NCBI GenBank assembly: GCA_033297205.1
Contig: MU859114.1
Coordinates: 1-64,000 of the forward strand
DNA from: Pseudoneurospora amorphoporcata
Taxonomy: Eukaryota; Ascomycota; Sordariomycetes; Sordariales; Sordariaceae
DNA length: 64,000 nt
Direction of reading: 5' to 3'
Positions 21,587 through 34,728 of the stretch are shown here, piece by piece. Made by a program: the position numbers and the translations under genes. The notes under the pieces were generated by a model. That model was not told where the DNA came from. It saw nothing but the letters and a program-made list of their open reading frames with translations, and did no database searches. Numbering within the stretch: position 1 is the stretch's first letter; each line of letters begins with the position of its first letter.

Positions 21587-23325
21587 TTACTGTGTGGTCG
21601 TGGGTGTATTTCTCTCTGTAGATTCTGAATGCGAGTGACTTGGAGGCCGTGATCGCCTCCATCTGCCTCGGAATCGCTCAGCCAGTAGCCTTCGGTGAGT
21701 ATGATCTGTGAATTCGCCGTTGTCAGGGTCGCCTGTGAGTGATGATCCAGTAATAGACCGCCGGTGCTGCTGCTGAGCCCTATGTCTCCTCAAGATTTCG
21801 ATACGTTCTTCGATAGAGGCAGCCCGGAGTCTGTGCAAGTCGAGAATCCGCGAGGACCGTCTCCGCTCTCTAGGGGTGCTGCTTCGCATATCGATTCCAC
21901 TGGTACCGGGTTGCTGGGTGTTTCCGCCTGCTGTCGGTGAAGACCCGGAAATATTCTCGTCAGGGCCGGTAGTGCTTTCGATTGAGCTGTGAGGTCGAAG
22001 ATCGAGACGACTACGGACGGTCAGTATGTCAACATTGATTGCGAGGACGTTCACTAAACCTACCACAGGGGGCAAGTTCCCGAGACGTTAACCAACCAAG
22101 GGTCGACGCAAGCGGGGTGGTACTTGTGGTTGCAAGGGAGAACCCGAACGTCTTCACCAACTGTGAAATCCTCAGTACAAATCGAACAGCCCAGATTGAT
22201 GTCGTCTGAGCTCGTATTTTCAAGGTTGCCGGCGGTATTGGTCATGCCCGTTTGAGCTCCATGGACTGTTGCCGATGAAGCCTGTTCCGAAGTGTCCACA
22301 CTTGATACGGTCACGGGTCCTTGAGATTCGTTCGAGGACCGTAACTCCTTTTGAATTGCCGACAATCTTGCCCCAGGCGCTGGATCCTGTGATGGCCTGG
22401 AGGGTTGCTGTTCGAGCTCGAGATCGGGATCGGGCTTGGCCGGGGAATTCTCTCCAAACTTGACGATAGGCAAGGTTTCAAGTACTGCACGAGCCAGCCC
22501 TTTGGCTCTGCTTTGACTAGGCCGTCCGCCGTAGCCGGTCCGAGGTCCATATCGCTCCGGATAACGATGGGCTCGGATCGCTCCGGTTGCGATAATCACG
22601 AGGAAGAGTAAAGTAATAACTCCGGTAATACTGTAGAGAATGCTCATGGCAACCGGTGAGCCAGGTCCGGTTCGTTCTTCGTCCTCATCATCGTCGGGTT
22701 CCTCGTGATCCCCAGTAATCGAGGCGGTACCGCCTAACATTGTGAGGTTAAGTGTGTCTTTTGCATCGATGTGGTCGGTCATGGTGAAAATGGTGGTATA
22801 GTTCCAATCATCCGTGCTGTCACGTCTGCAGCCAGCCCCGGTCAAGCTGAACAGCAGAATAGCCTTTGGTGCCTTGGCCATAAGCTGATTCAAAAAGGAA
22901 GTTGAGTTAGAGTTGTCGCAGTTGAGATAAGCAATACTATTGGAGTCGATAAACTCGAGCCAATCGCCTTCTTCAGTAGGAACCATAGTTCCCTCGATTT
23001 TGATAGACTAACCGGGTTCATTAGTGGGAGCTGCACTTTTGGATATCCTTTGTTGATGGCCTACCTCTCGAGCTGTGGCGGACTGGTTCATCCCAACAGC
23101 TTCAGTCAATGGGACAACTTTGTGTCTGGCCGGTGGGGCGTCACCTGAACCTGAAGGCACGGTAAGTTGCAGGGTGAGATATTGGTCCATCGCAAAGTCC
23201 GAAAGCTCCGGCACAGAACTAAGCGCATTCGCGACTGAGATTACCAGCGTGAAGACGGCGAGGAAAAAGAGTGGTCGTCGTGAGGCCATCTGGCCAAGGG
23301 CGGCGGCAACGGTAGACATGGCCAT
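21587..23325 (-). CDS. PA-TM-RING (RING-H2) membrane E3 ubiquitin ligase
   Basis: Model: 23065..23325, 22064..23007 and 21587..22010, 542 aa. Intron 1 (57 nt, GTAGGC...GTTAG) removes an in-frame TAG; intron 2 (53 nt, GTAGGT...CGTAG) restores the RING Cys (CPL-C-RLDLRP). The first in-frame ATG is at 23325. A hydrophobic signal sequence (RRPLFFLAVFTLVISVANA) is followed by a PA-like lumenal region, one TM segment (VAMSILYSITGVITLLFLV) and a RING-H2 (C-S-I-C ... C-N-H-K-Y-H ... C-V-D-P-W ... C-P-L-C). A charged coil (ASIEERIEILRRHRAQQQHR) lies near the C terminus. By analogy with PA-TM-RING proteins it should ubiquitinate cargo at endosomal or vacuolar membranes; the substrate is unknown. Confidence 0.85.
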
Positions 23326-25744
23326 GTTGAGATCTTTCAAGTAGAGGTTTATGCGACAGTGAAAAGAAGGGTCCGAATTCGCGTTGTGGCAATCCGGGTT
23401 CTTGCCGGCTGGAGAGGATGAGAGACGCCTAATAAAAAGGGCCGGATTCTAGTTGTCTAGAGCAAGAGACCAGGGGTCTCACATCTCTGTACAGGTATGA
23501 GTCGGACGGCAAGGGCAGAACATGGCTGAGCCCGTCACGCTGGTTGGAATTGATTTGGAATTTATCGGTCTTGGGATCGCCCTGCGGCGGTTTGTAGTCT
23601 TGATATGCGATGCGATGCTCTTTGAGGTGATGAGATGAGATGGGGCTGAGGATAATTGTAGGTTGTGCCCGGGACTGGCAAAGGCACTTGTGAGAAAGAA
23701 AAGACGAGCGCTGCTCTGGTAGGTCAGACTGTCGGGCGTCCGTCCTTCTAGTTCTCGTCAGATGCAGAAAGAATGCAAGAAATGAAGTGGACGGACGGGC
23801 TCGATGGGGCGCCCGGGCCAAGTGTTGGTGACGCAGGTGAGTGAGTCTAGTGTAGGCCAAAGGCAAAATGGAGCGGGGGCCAAATAGCGAGGTACAAGAC
23901 TGTCGGGCCACGTGCAGGCTGTGGGGAAGGTATCCCGCTAAGCTCAGAAGCTTGGCTGACTTCTTGGTCTTCTTGGCTCTTGGCAATAGGATCGACGGCG
24001 TTGAAGTTGGCAGGACCGCCGACACAGTTAGGTGATGGCGGCTGATGCGCCCTGATTCGCCGGAGGATCTATGTGTAAGGTTTGACGGTCCGTGGACTCG
24101 TAGGTTTGTGCTTCTTTATAGAGGATTCAGGGTGGCAGGTTGTGTACCGTATAAAACAGGCATCTTGCTAGAGTCTGAGGTTGGCTTGTGTGTAGGCCGG
24201 GGTTGAGCTAGGGCGTGCTAGGGAACCGGAGGCGAGCCACACATTGGAGACACCGGCAGTGGTATCGTCAATCTGAGTGCAAGTGCGGGTCAAAGAACAC
24301 CAAGTGCGACCGAACTTGCTCAATCCGAAGCTGGAAAGTGGAAAGGGGCATTCTATTCTGTGGGGCACATCGGGCTCCGAGGCCGAGACAGGCCCCTCTC
24401 CGATGGCCCCGTGAACCCCGGCCGTTGGAAACATCGGACGCCGCATTTCCGGACGGGATGCGGAGGATCGCTGTGCCATCACCGTATAAAGGCATGTATG
24501 GGGTTTCCCCTGTGCTTGTGACACCCACCGTGATTTTACCGCCCATTATCTCGCAATATCTGCGCAAAGCAGGCACTTACCGAAGAGGTTGCGAAGGCCA
24601 GCCTACGAGATGTTCACTCTTCACCAGTCTAGTCTCACCGAGGAACACGTTGCCAGAAAGTTTCAATGGGACTTCGAGTTTGTGTTCTCATTTGCCGGAT
24701 CAGTCATGCCATGAGGCCTTCGGCTTGCTCGGAAGGCACTGGCGCAGTCCGATCATGTATCGAGGCTGGTCGCTTACCTATTACTTACCAGGTGGTGAGC
24801 ATGGCCTCTTCCTTAGTCTGCGGATGATATCTTGCACAGAGACTGTTGTCAGACATGACAACTGATACAACGAAGGACGCGATAATAAACTTCGGGTTGC
24901 TGCTTAGAACAGACGGAGCGGCCCCAAAGTCTAATCGTTCGAGAACAGCGATTCGGATGGATAGCTGCAGTTAATTAGCCATGTGGCGTCTTCCACGGCT
25001 TCGTGGAAGCTTCCATTTAGTTGAACCGACATTGTTGCAAATTGCACGTTTGTCAGGGGTAAAAACGTGGTTGGCGAACATTGATTCCCTTTACACGTAA
25101 ACTCTTTTAAGCGCATCGTGAATCAATGAGGTAAAACTTTCACGCGATATGAGCTCGGCTAACCGCAGACCGCACACGTTTCGACGGAGCACTTTTTCTT
25201 CCGGAATTCGTCTTTCAACGGAGTTGTTAACTTTCACCAAGCGACTGAGAGGGCCTTTTGTGTCCGGCATCATAGATGGGTGGGTGGTTTCTAGAACTCC
25301 TTGTCCTACCGGGTACGCACTTGCGGTGGAAGGGTATCGCGGGCGGAACGGAAACTCAAGACAAGGTTCCTCCATCGCTCGTCAATCAGTATCAGAATGT
25401 CTCATCGACGACATGGGCAGAAGTGTCGTGCGGTTCCAAGGTCATTGACCATATTTCGTTCTAAAAGAGGCGACCATCAACCGGCGTGCGTTTAAGTTAG
25501 AGAGGCATTCATCGATGGAAAGCTGCGATCCTTGTCGCGATCCTTGCAGTCCAAAGTCTGAATAATCCGGACAGGATTGCTTGACAACCTCAGTTATACG
25601 CTGGCTTCCCTGATCTCCCTATCACCCCTCCGTCTGATCGGTATACCCGAAACGAATACATCGCTGGATTATCGGTAACGGCGTCAAGCTGGCAGGTAGT
25701 TTTCCGAACTGTGGGGGTCGGTACAGATAGTAGATGTTGGTTTT
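23326..25744. other. Intergenic, upstream of the RING gene
   Basis: 2.4 kb between two minus-strand genes. Open frames such as 24215..24865 (+, 216 codons) and 23429..24025 (-, starting at GTG) are Arg/Ser/Pro-rich, without a domain or splice continuation. They look like chance frames in GC-balanced DNA. A promoter and 5' leader of the RING gene are expected here, but no specific element is identified. Confidence 0.5.
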
Positions 25745-26524
25745 TCAAATCTCCTCCATGTCTTCGAGGTCGTCTACGATGGGGAAGTCGCCAACCTCGA
25801 CTCGGTCTGGCCTGACGAAGACGCCATGCTTGAGTCGAGACTCTTCGCCCCAATACCGAGTTCCTCCAATGCTTCCATCATTCTTGCCCACTGGCTCGTC
25901 CAGGTGAACACCAATCCAAGCACCAATGCTGCCTGGGATCTCCTTGACCTCACCAACGTACCTGACCACTCCCCTCCTAGTGTCGTCTTCGCCAACTCTG
26001 CATCGCTTTCCGACCTCAATTCCGCGTTCTTCAACCTCCCTAGCAAACGCAGCCATCTTAGCTTGCTCATGGCTTGGGGCGTTGGGGTCGAAGCGTCCGA
26101 GCTTTTGGGCCTTCTTCCACGCCAAAACTGAATCGGTTTTCTTCTCGTACTCGTCCTCTGGCATCACATACTTCTCCACGCCTGCGGCGTTGAAGTTGGG
26201 CCTCGCCGAGGGAGGTCGCAGATCGACGATCTAGCGCATAGTCAGCATTGCCTCTCTATGTGGGAAGTCGGTATGAGCCAGCCTCACCTGGAACTCTGCA
26301 TACGGTGCCAGAGGGTAGTTCTGCAAATACGTAGTCTCCTCGTCCGCTGCTTCAATCGGAATGGTTTCATTCGTCAAGGTCTTGAGGGTGATGCGCTGCG
26401 AGGAAGGGGGAATGCCCGTGATGGGCTCCATCTTGGTCTTTAGCTGAGCGATGGACCATGAGGGCGTGATGCGACGTTCGGCAGAGGTGTACTCCGACGT
26501 CACGTACATAGGAACGTCCGCCAT
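25745..26524 (-). CDS. alp11: Tubulin-folding cofactor B (Alp11/TBCB)
   Basis: Two exons, 26288..26524 and 25745..26230, joined across a 57-nt intron (CAG|GTGAGG...CGCTAG|ATC), give 240 aa. The N terminus is a ubiquitin-like domain (VPMYVTSEYTSAERRITPSW...TGIPPSSQRITLKTL). The middle KYVMPEDEYEKKTDSVLAWKK is the conserved TBCB linker. The C-terminal CAP-Gly domain has GVVRYVG, GAWIGVHLDEP and the tubulin-binding GKNDG motif. The protein ends acidic (DDLEDMEEI). TBCB works with cofactor E to handle alpha-tubulin during heterodimer folding in the cytosol. Length and domain order match the family, and the ATG at 26524 gives a typical start. Confidence 0.95.
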
Positions 26525-29500
26525 GTTGGTAGCCTTGGGTGAAGTATGAGCCGTTGAATTCTGGTTAGTGGGATCCAGGTTTCTAGGAGTGACACGGAAT
26601 TTGGGCGAAGTTTGGGCACAAGGAGAAGTTCACTTGACCGGATGACGGCGATTAGGAACAGAGGTACAGGCGCCAATCACCAATGTGGGGCCGTTGAACG
26701 CTCCATTCATTCCTTTTTGTCACCTCACTAGAGATTTGGGCGGTGACGAACCAAACGATACAAAGTCAAGAATTGTGTAAGAAAGGGCAAGTTTAACAGG
26801 CAATGATATTTGAGCCACGTACACTCCGTCAGTATATCATCCATCGTGGGTTGAAGGTCAAAGATGGGCTACCAAACACCTTGACCCGTTGTTTGTTTAC
26901 AAAGACAATGCCGCAGTCGGGTTGCCATAGCAAGCAAAAAAGATGACACGGGCACGGGCCACCATTTTTACAACTAGGTTACAGGAGACTACTTAACCCC
27001 AATGGCTGCAAGGGTAATGCAACATTGTAATTTCACGTAAAAGCGGGCAGTCTTACTTATGTTGCCAGACACAGCCCAGAGGTACCGTCCACTTGCCTTG
27101 ATGCCACGAGAGATCGGTTGTTCCTTCCTCTTGAATGAACCTCTTGTCGAGGCATCACACACTGCATGCACATCATCCACGTCTGGCTCTCGCTCCGCCG
27201 TTATTGGCTCTTTCCCTCCGGATACAACCTCTAGACTAGACTACCTAGGGATTTTGACACAGTCATCACGCAAATTGCTTTCATTTTTTCCCACTTCCCC
27301 AATCTGCCATTCTGAGTCGAACTTGGGCCACTCGCTTTTCGTTTCCATCCTCTTCGGGGCCACGCTGCACACAGCCCAGGTCGCTTGCATAGTCCAAAGC
27401 CATTGACGCTTTACGACTCCCTTCTCCAAGTTTCGCCTCTGCGCCTCAGAGAATCCTCTTGTTACCTGCAAACCCCGCAAAACATCTCAACGCCTCCATC
27501 GCCAATACGGAACAAGTGAACAAAGCTATTGCGGCAAACACGGCCACCCGCCCGGAACGAAGCCGAGAGCCTGGGAATGTCCACTCATTTCGACTGGGAA
27601 GGATAGCCAGCTGGACGCACTGCGATCCTCGGGCTCCGATACCATTGAGTCTCATCCGTTTGTAAGCTCCGACAAGAGGAAGCCATGTCCTTGGGAACAC
27701 ACCTCATCGCAGGGCGCAGGCACATACGGGCGGCCATCATATGCCGTCAAACTTGAGATTTGCGGCAAGCAAGACTTCAAACGCACCCACGAACCACCAT
27801 TGGCCAGCCCATCTTGCCCTCCTCCACAACCATTTCGGGATGGACTGAGGCTGCAGACAATGCAGGCAGGCCCTTGAGCCACCACAATGCCATGCTACCT
27901 TTGCTGCACTTGGCATATTGGACAAGACGCATCTATCCGTCTCCCACGCCTGGACTGGGGAACATGTCGATATCCGGATCAAGGAGCCACTCAACCACTC
28001 AAGGTTTCCTCTTTCGTCTCTGTGCAAACGGCCGGACCGTCATGAAACACAGATCCAAAGGTTCGTTGCAGAACCTGACAAGTCACAATGCCCTGTACGT
28101 TGTTTCTCCTCCCCCATGTTCCACTTCTTCCTTGCCGTTTTCAATCGGCGTTGCCTCCCGCACCCGGTCAAGGGAAACCCAGATGAGGCTGTCAAGGAAA
28201 ACACATGACCGCAGTCCCTAAACGAGTGAGTGGTGTCTATACCCGCAACGCCCCCAGCCTTGATATTCACTTCTCGGTGATGCTCCGTTCAAGGGTGTGA
28301 TTCTGACGAGCTTCGTTGTCTGCATAGGCCGGCCGCAATGGCCTCCATCTCGATTAGCCTTGGCTAAAGGTGTGCTCTGTTCAGACACTCGGTCACCAAA
28401 TTGGACTGGACAGGCGCCCTCCAAAACGCCGTGTACAAGCCGCAAAGATGCGCTTTCAAGACGAACAAGGACATGGCCTGGATACTTCTCACCCACGTAT
28501 CACTGTGTAGAGGCATGCGTGCTTGCTACAGACACTCTCAAAATCTTTCTCGGTGCTGTTCACCGCCACGCCGGGTTCCCGTCAAATTCAAAATGTCTGC
28601 AAAACTCTGCTTCGTTACCACGCGAGAACGGCGGCGAGGGACGGCAAGTCGTCATTGCGACCAGGTTCAGCCCTGGCCTGCGAGGGGAGTGTACCTATCG
28701 CTCAGACGTGGGGTACATGGGAGGTACGACCGAAAGACGAGGAGCTTTTTGGGCAGCCAATACCACTTTTTTCAACCAATTTGGGGTGGGTAATGGCACG
28801 CAATGGATATTGCTGCCGCCATCAAACGGAACTCGCGTCGATAAAAAGACGGCCCTTGACATCTGGAGACCAGTGCACCCGAAAGCCCACGTAGTCGCTA
28901 CAGGCTTCAACAGTACAGCAAGAGCTTGATCGCATACATCATTCGAGTCACAGGTACATACTTGAGAATGGCTGTTAGCAACAGCTAGCATGTATCGGCT
29001 GAACTTCTGCAGGAAAGCAAGCCGATTTGCTTCCAAATCATTGTTGGGTGGTATCCCGCGGGTGTTCCCTTTCCTGTGGATGCCACTAGCACTCGGTCAA
29101 CCGGCGAATGAGTATACTGGACGAACAGGACTCGGGAACTTGAACATACCCAAACTGTTCAAGACGTGTGCTGGGCTCGAGCGAGAACTGGAGGCGAATT
29201 TTAAGGTAACGAACTCGGGAACACAGAGGGCCTCCATGGAGTTCGTCTTACAAGCTTAGCCATCCTTGAACACCCAGATGGGGAGCTAGCTGTTCGGACT
29301 CGGCTGCACAAAAGGTTATGAATCAAGATCGGCTGACCGGTATCACATCATCCTAGATGGCAATACTGTACAGCCGAAGAATCGTCATCAGATTGCTCGT
29401 AAACAACCTGTCTCAGATAATGAATGCAGGTAGCAAACGAAGCAGGCTCGACAGGCAGTCGTTGCCTTTACTCGGACAGCAACAGCAAAACAACAAGCGG

Positions 29501-32500
29501 AGAACTGCCGTCATCCTATATATGTTTCCCTTTGTTTCAGTTCTTTATCGGGCATTCCTCACTCATCCGTTACCATCCGGCCAGATCATCTTCTCAAAGG
29601 CTGCTTGACCTATTCCAAGTTTCGGTCCCGGCCTCATATGCTCCCTTGAGGCTGTGACTTTCCTCCTTACAACGTGCAACTATCACGGCTTGTTGCTTTG
29701 GCTACATGACAGCCTTGTTTGTGTGGAATGAGTCAACGTCAACAGAAGATACAGCCGCTTGGAACGTTCACCATGCACAAACTGCATCTACCTGGTTCCC
29801 AGAGCCCATGGAGGAGGCTGACACTCAACGAGAAGCCAATAGTCTCGCATAAACTCGGAAGGGTACGTGGGTGGTTCAACCGCCGCCAAAGCAGCCCGCT
29901 CACAGGTTGTGGCTGTCATGTGGGGCATGCTTGATCCTGTCTTCGTCAAGGCCGAGCTATCCCAGATGTTGGCAGTTCGAACCAGTCCAGCACATAGGAG
30001 GATGGTCATCAGGGGGCTCCATAAAGGGCGGACTTTGTTTCTTTGGTCTAGCCGTCCAAACCCACACGTGGAACACCTGGTCCAACACCGAGCAATCCCT
30101 TTCTTCCTCCAGAACAACGAGTCCGTGAAGGAACGCGAGTCACGGCCCTCTTCCGTGCCCATACGGCCCTACTGCCGTTCATCAGGAGCCCTGATCCATG
30201 GTGTATGAAAGGGAAAATACTGCAGCAGAAACTTGACCGCCAGTTCATCGGTTCTCGATGTCCGGAGCAGTGAGGCCGTCTGTGGCTCCATGGAATTTGG
30301 TGGCATAACTTGCGGGAAGTTGCGCTAATACTCTCTGTCACGAGGAGCATTTGGCCGCTCCCGCAAGCATAATTCCATTGTTGAGGATTGTTGGCAATCC
30401 GCCAGCGCCAAAAGCCAAACGATGTCCAAAACAACCTGGGTTTAACAAAGACGGTGGTCAGATTTCAGAGCAACAAGTCCCGAGACGCACAGACAATTGA
30501 GGTCGTTTATTCTTCCGCACTGTCACCAATTAGCAGCGAAGCCCCTGTTCCGCACCCGACTTGTTGCGACGGTTTGAACGCCATGTTCAGTCGACGTCGT
30601 GTCCGCGTAGGAGATGGAACGCTTCAGAGAGCCATCATCCATGCGACTACCATTGACCCAAGCTCTGTAGGGATCGGCGTCACTCTTGTGCCTCTTAAGA
30701 AAGATGGTAAAAAGACTTGGTCATCTCCTACCTCAAGACACTCCCATCGTTGCGCACAATGGCAGTCGATTTCTGAAATATGGTCAGCAATCATGGGTAC
30801 GGAATGAACACCCTATGAACAGCTTCAAGCCCGTTTACAACAATATGTATCATCACCTTGCTCGGAGAGGCCCTCAGGTCTGTAAAGCTCATGTCCTACG
30901 GGTGCAAAGCCGAACGATGACTATCCTTGGGTCGACATGGGAATGTTGCTGGGAAGCGGGAAAAGGTTCGCGTGCCGTGCTCCTGCTTTGCTTTTCTTTG
31001 GACCCTGATGACTGCCCCCAGGCGGAATCCACGAGCGGAGGAGAGCTCCATACCAGTATAGCGATGTCGCTGGTCATTTCTAACATATCCTTGATGTACG
31101 GCGAATATTGACTCAGTTCGAGGCTCCGCAACCGTGAACAGGACGCTCGGGTCTATGTCTGTATAACGCACACAAAGGGTTTTTTGAGGGAGGGGGATCC
31201 AACACAAACGGGACCACGAAACTAGCAAACATCAAGGGGTGGTCGTAATGGAGGGTGGTTTGTGCGTCAATGTTCCCCACTAGATTGGTGAGATTGGTTT
31301 CAACGTCCGCCAGTTCACCAGTCTCGCGGAAGGCCTAACAAGTATTCATGGGTACTTGATAAGACGCAGTCTCAGTATCCTCGCAACATTTGCATACCAA
31401 ACTTGCAAGAAATTTGATCTGCGGCCCTGTAGGTATCTTACCATTCTGATATCAATCTTTGGCCAACCTAGCTGTTCCATCTCTTGGGCCTTGCTGGGCT
31501 TGGCTATTACTACCTAGCACTGCTTCCATCCCCCTCCAGCCCATTCTGCCACCAAACCCTTAACTGCCGCCCGATTTGCGGTACGATACAGTGGGACAGG
31601 AAAGGGATTCCCGTTAAAGCCCAACTGTGCCATTCAACGCAACACATTTCGTTCATTTTCCACCCAACCGTTAGCATCGCCTCATAGTCTCAAAAGGCCC
31701 CAGGCGTGACAGCGTATCGTAACGGTGTTTTCTATTCATCTTACACTACCCTCTTTATTTTGCGGGAAACTGCGCACCAATTGCGCCCTGTTTCTTGGGA
31801 AGCGAGAAGGATGCTTTTCAACTACAGAAAAAGGCGATGCGTGGGGAGATGTTGGTCCGGTACACTGCCATGCTTTATGCATGACTTCGTGTCATTGCCC
31901 CTGGTCAACTTCGCTCCTAGCTTGCATGTAAGCCAGGTACCAAACAGTTTCTCCGTCCGGCATTGGAGCCTCTGGGGAAGATTTCTTTCCTGTACGGTGA
32001 GGAGTTCCTCGCCCTGGCGGGTTTCGGTCGGTTTACAGTCCGGGAGAAATTGGCTGCCTCTTCGGTGACGTGTGCATGCCGAACACTGGTCCGGACTCAT
32101 GACAGCTGGAGCGGCAGTGGCTTATGAGAATCGTCCTGACTTGTCAGCCAGCCTGGTGTGCCGAGTCGATTCTCAAGACAGGCTTCCGGGTTGTGACGCT
32201 GCGGCCACTAGCGTGGCCCATTTGATGCATTCCTTTTGCCCAAGATGCTGTGTGGTAGGCCCATAAGGGCGTAAAGTATCATCTTGAAGCCATGAGCTTT
32301 CCAGAACGAACCAAGCTCAACGACATGCCCACGCTGGGTTGTGGACGTGTTGGCTGCTCTGAGATGGAGACCGATCCTGCCTGGAACTCTGGATGTCTCT
32401 CCGGCGTGTTATTGCTCTACTTGCGGACCCCCTACCCAGGCGCATCCCGTTTACAGGGACCTCCATGACATCTTACGTCCCGTTGAGTACATGGGAGGTT

Positions 32501-33360
32501 CTCACCAGTACTCCACATTAGACGAGCACACACTCCTTTTATACCCTCACACCCCCCTAGTTCTGCCCATGCATCTACTTCTTGGCTTGCGAGTACAGTA
32601 TGATGCTTTCACATTCGTACACGCCCATAAATCCTGTCCATTGTATCTTTTAACGATTTCACCGTCCCTAGTTTGTATTCATCTCTTTCACTAGAGATCC
32701 TGGTCTTGTCACGCACCAGCCTCGCCGCCTGGATGAGGTATACAGTCTCGAGCTAAACAACTCACCCTTCACCCCAATCTGCAAAGCGCATCTTCCCGGG
32801 AACCGCTCAAACCTTTCTTCCCTGGTTCTTAGCTCTGACCTGGCACCGGACGAAAGCTCAAAATATGGAAGAATAGCCCTTCCATGAACGGAGCTCTAGT
32901 ACACCAGTTTATAGATAGAGCAGTCATACGAATTGGCTCTCTTCTCTCTGTCTCATTAGCCTTGCCCTGAGACCATTGGCCTGAACATCACCAATCAACA
33001 AACAGATCTCGTTCAGGAAGCTAAACGAACAGCTCCTTTCGGCTGGGTCCTCTTTTCTCAAGGGATATCTTTGGACCATCCTCCTTCTCCACATGTCTTT
33101 GCACCTTTAAGATACCCTTCAACGACAAATCATCCCCTTCCAACGGTCTCACAACAAGTCTTGACCTACATTAGTAGAAGGATTCAAGATCCACATTTCT
33201 AGCTTTCATAGCACTCTCGAACAGCCCGAAGAACTATAACTTCGACGTGTCCTCCTCGAGAACTACTCGATCATCCATCACTCCGAACCTACCGCGCCAG
33301 GCAAGACAATTCAACCGCGAACCTATCCTTCCTGGGTCTATGAACCTCTCTCTATTTTAG
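26525..33360. other. 6.8-kb ORF-poor region upstream of the Myb-like gene
   Basis: No frame here shows a recognisable domain or convincing splice structure. The longest (28297..28929, +, 210 codons) looks like chance. Base composition is ordinary and RIP-type decay is absent. From about 31,450 to 33,360 the plus strand becomes pyrimidine-rich, as in long fungal 5' leaders. A possible leader exon is ATGAG|GTATAC at 32733..32737. The size suggests extended regulatory DNA or noncoding transcripts for the downstream regulator, but that is inference. Confidence 0.45.
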
Positions 33361-34728
33361 TGGAGTCTTTGTAGATACCGCCATCGTGGATATCGCATCA
33401 CTCCTCAAAAGTTCCGACTCAGATGAGCCCCCCGCGGCTCATTCCCGATACACATCCACAACAACAATACCGCCTTCCACAACGGTGGCACAACCTCCTC
33501 TTGGCGGTTCACCATCCGCTACGTTTGCTCCAGCCACTGGCACTCGATCTCCGCGATCTAGCGGTGCCGGCGGACCAGGAGCAGGAGGCAGTTTGGGGAA
33601 ATCGGTGTCAGGAAGCGTCAGCTCAAGTCGTCCGGGAAGCGGCGGCGGAAAACGAACCATGCCACCACATACCTCTGAATCGCCAGCTAAAAAGCAGAGC
33701 AAATGGTCGCCTGAAGAAGACGCACTGATCATCGAGCTTCGCGGAAGCGGGATGAAATGGGACGATATTTCCAAGCGTCTACCGGGTCGGAGCTCCATCA
33801 GCTGCCGTCTTCACTACCAAAACTACCTCGAGAGACGCAGTGAATGGGATGAGGAGCGGAAGAACAAGCTGGCAAGGCTCTACGAGAGGTAAGCTTAGAC
33901 CCCTTCTCCCAGCAGGAATCATAGCTAACAATCCACAGATTTAAACCCGAAATGTGGGCTAAGGTAGCTGAAGAAATGCAGGTTCCCTGGCGTGCCGCTG
34001 AAGCAATGCATTGGCAGCTGGGCGAAGTCGATATGGCCAGACGAGCGGGAGTTGTTCCCTTCGCGCTGACTACAGCAGCCTTGGGTGATCCCTCAGTCAT
34101 GCACCATCGAATGCCTACTTCCAGGGGCCATCATGGCCACTCTCAGTCTCAAGGAAGCCTCCCGAGAGATATTCCGACTATACCTTCACCAAGGTACAGC
34201 CGTGGCCCACCTGGACCTCTCATACCGCCTCCTTCATCCGGCGGACGGCCACTGGCAGCTCGACGCGAAAGCTTACCCACGCGATCGTCCTTTGCACCAC
34301 CCCCTCAGCCACACCATCGCAGCGACCCTAGCGGCTATTCGTTGGCGCCAGCTATAGGTCTGGCTCCCATCCATACATCGAGCTATACTCATCAGAGCCG
34401 TGGGGGAATGCTGCCAAGCGTCGCCGAATTGACGACAGGAGTAAGCCCCTACAGCACGCCTGCATACTCGACGGGTGGCATGACCAGTATGGTGAGCCCA
34501 ACCCACAGTGACACGGCGAGCCCTGGACCAACTCACCCTGGTTATTCAGCCTATCCGCCCCTGGAACCACTTGGAACCGTCAAAAGACGGGCAAGTCCAG
34601 ATGCGGGAGGGATACGTGAGACAAGCAGGAGACGGCATCACTTCCAGCCTCGACAAGAGGACGGTTATTCGCCTATTGGACCGCCACCTGGCATGACATC
34701 ATCACGACGTGGACAGAGATTGGAGTGA
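33361..34728 (+). CDS. Myb-like protein with two SANT repeats, start uncertain
   Basis: Exon bodies are 33361..33888 and 33939..34728, joined across a 50-nt intron (GAGAG|GTAAGC...CCACAG|A; branch GCTAAC). A Ser/Gly/Pro-rich N terminus precedes SANT 1 (KWSPEEDALIIELRGSGMKW, then DDISKRLPGRSSISCRLHYQ) and SANT 2 (LARLYERFKPEMWAKVAEEM, then QVPWRAAEAMHWQLGE). A Pro/Ser/His-rich tail ends in RRGQRLE. It is a probable nuclear DNA-binding regulator; targets are unknown. No ATG opens the frame before residue MPPHTSE at 33659: the apparent start VDIASLLKSS is GTG. A leader exon ATGAG (32733..32737) spliced to 33361 (TTTTAG|T) would give a 440-aa protein starting MSGVFVDTAIVDIASLL. Confidence 0.82.

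Noticed and set aside
23008..23010. In-frame TAG making the RING-finger gene a pseudogene
   Set aside because: The TAG is the last three bases of a 57-nt intron (GTAGGC...GTTAG) of length divisible by three, with an ACTAATGA branch-like site. Splicing gives a continuous protein.
24215..24865. ORF of 216 codons
   Set aside because: No domain, no codon pattern, no splice partner; frequent Arg/Ser/Pro typical of chance frames.
33386..33388. GTG at 33386 taken as a normal start codon
   Set aside because: Nuclear fungal genes start at ATG with rare non-AUG exceptions; a leader exon or the ATG at 33659 is more likely.
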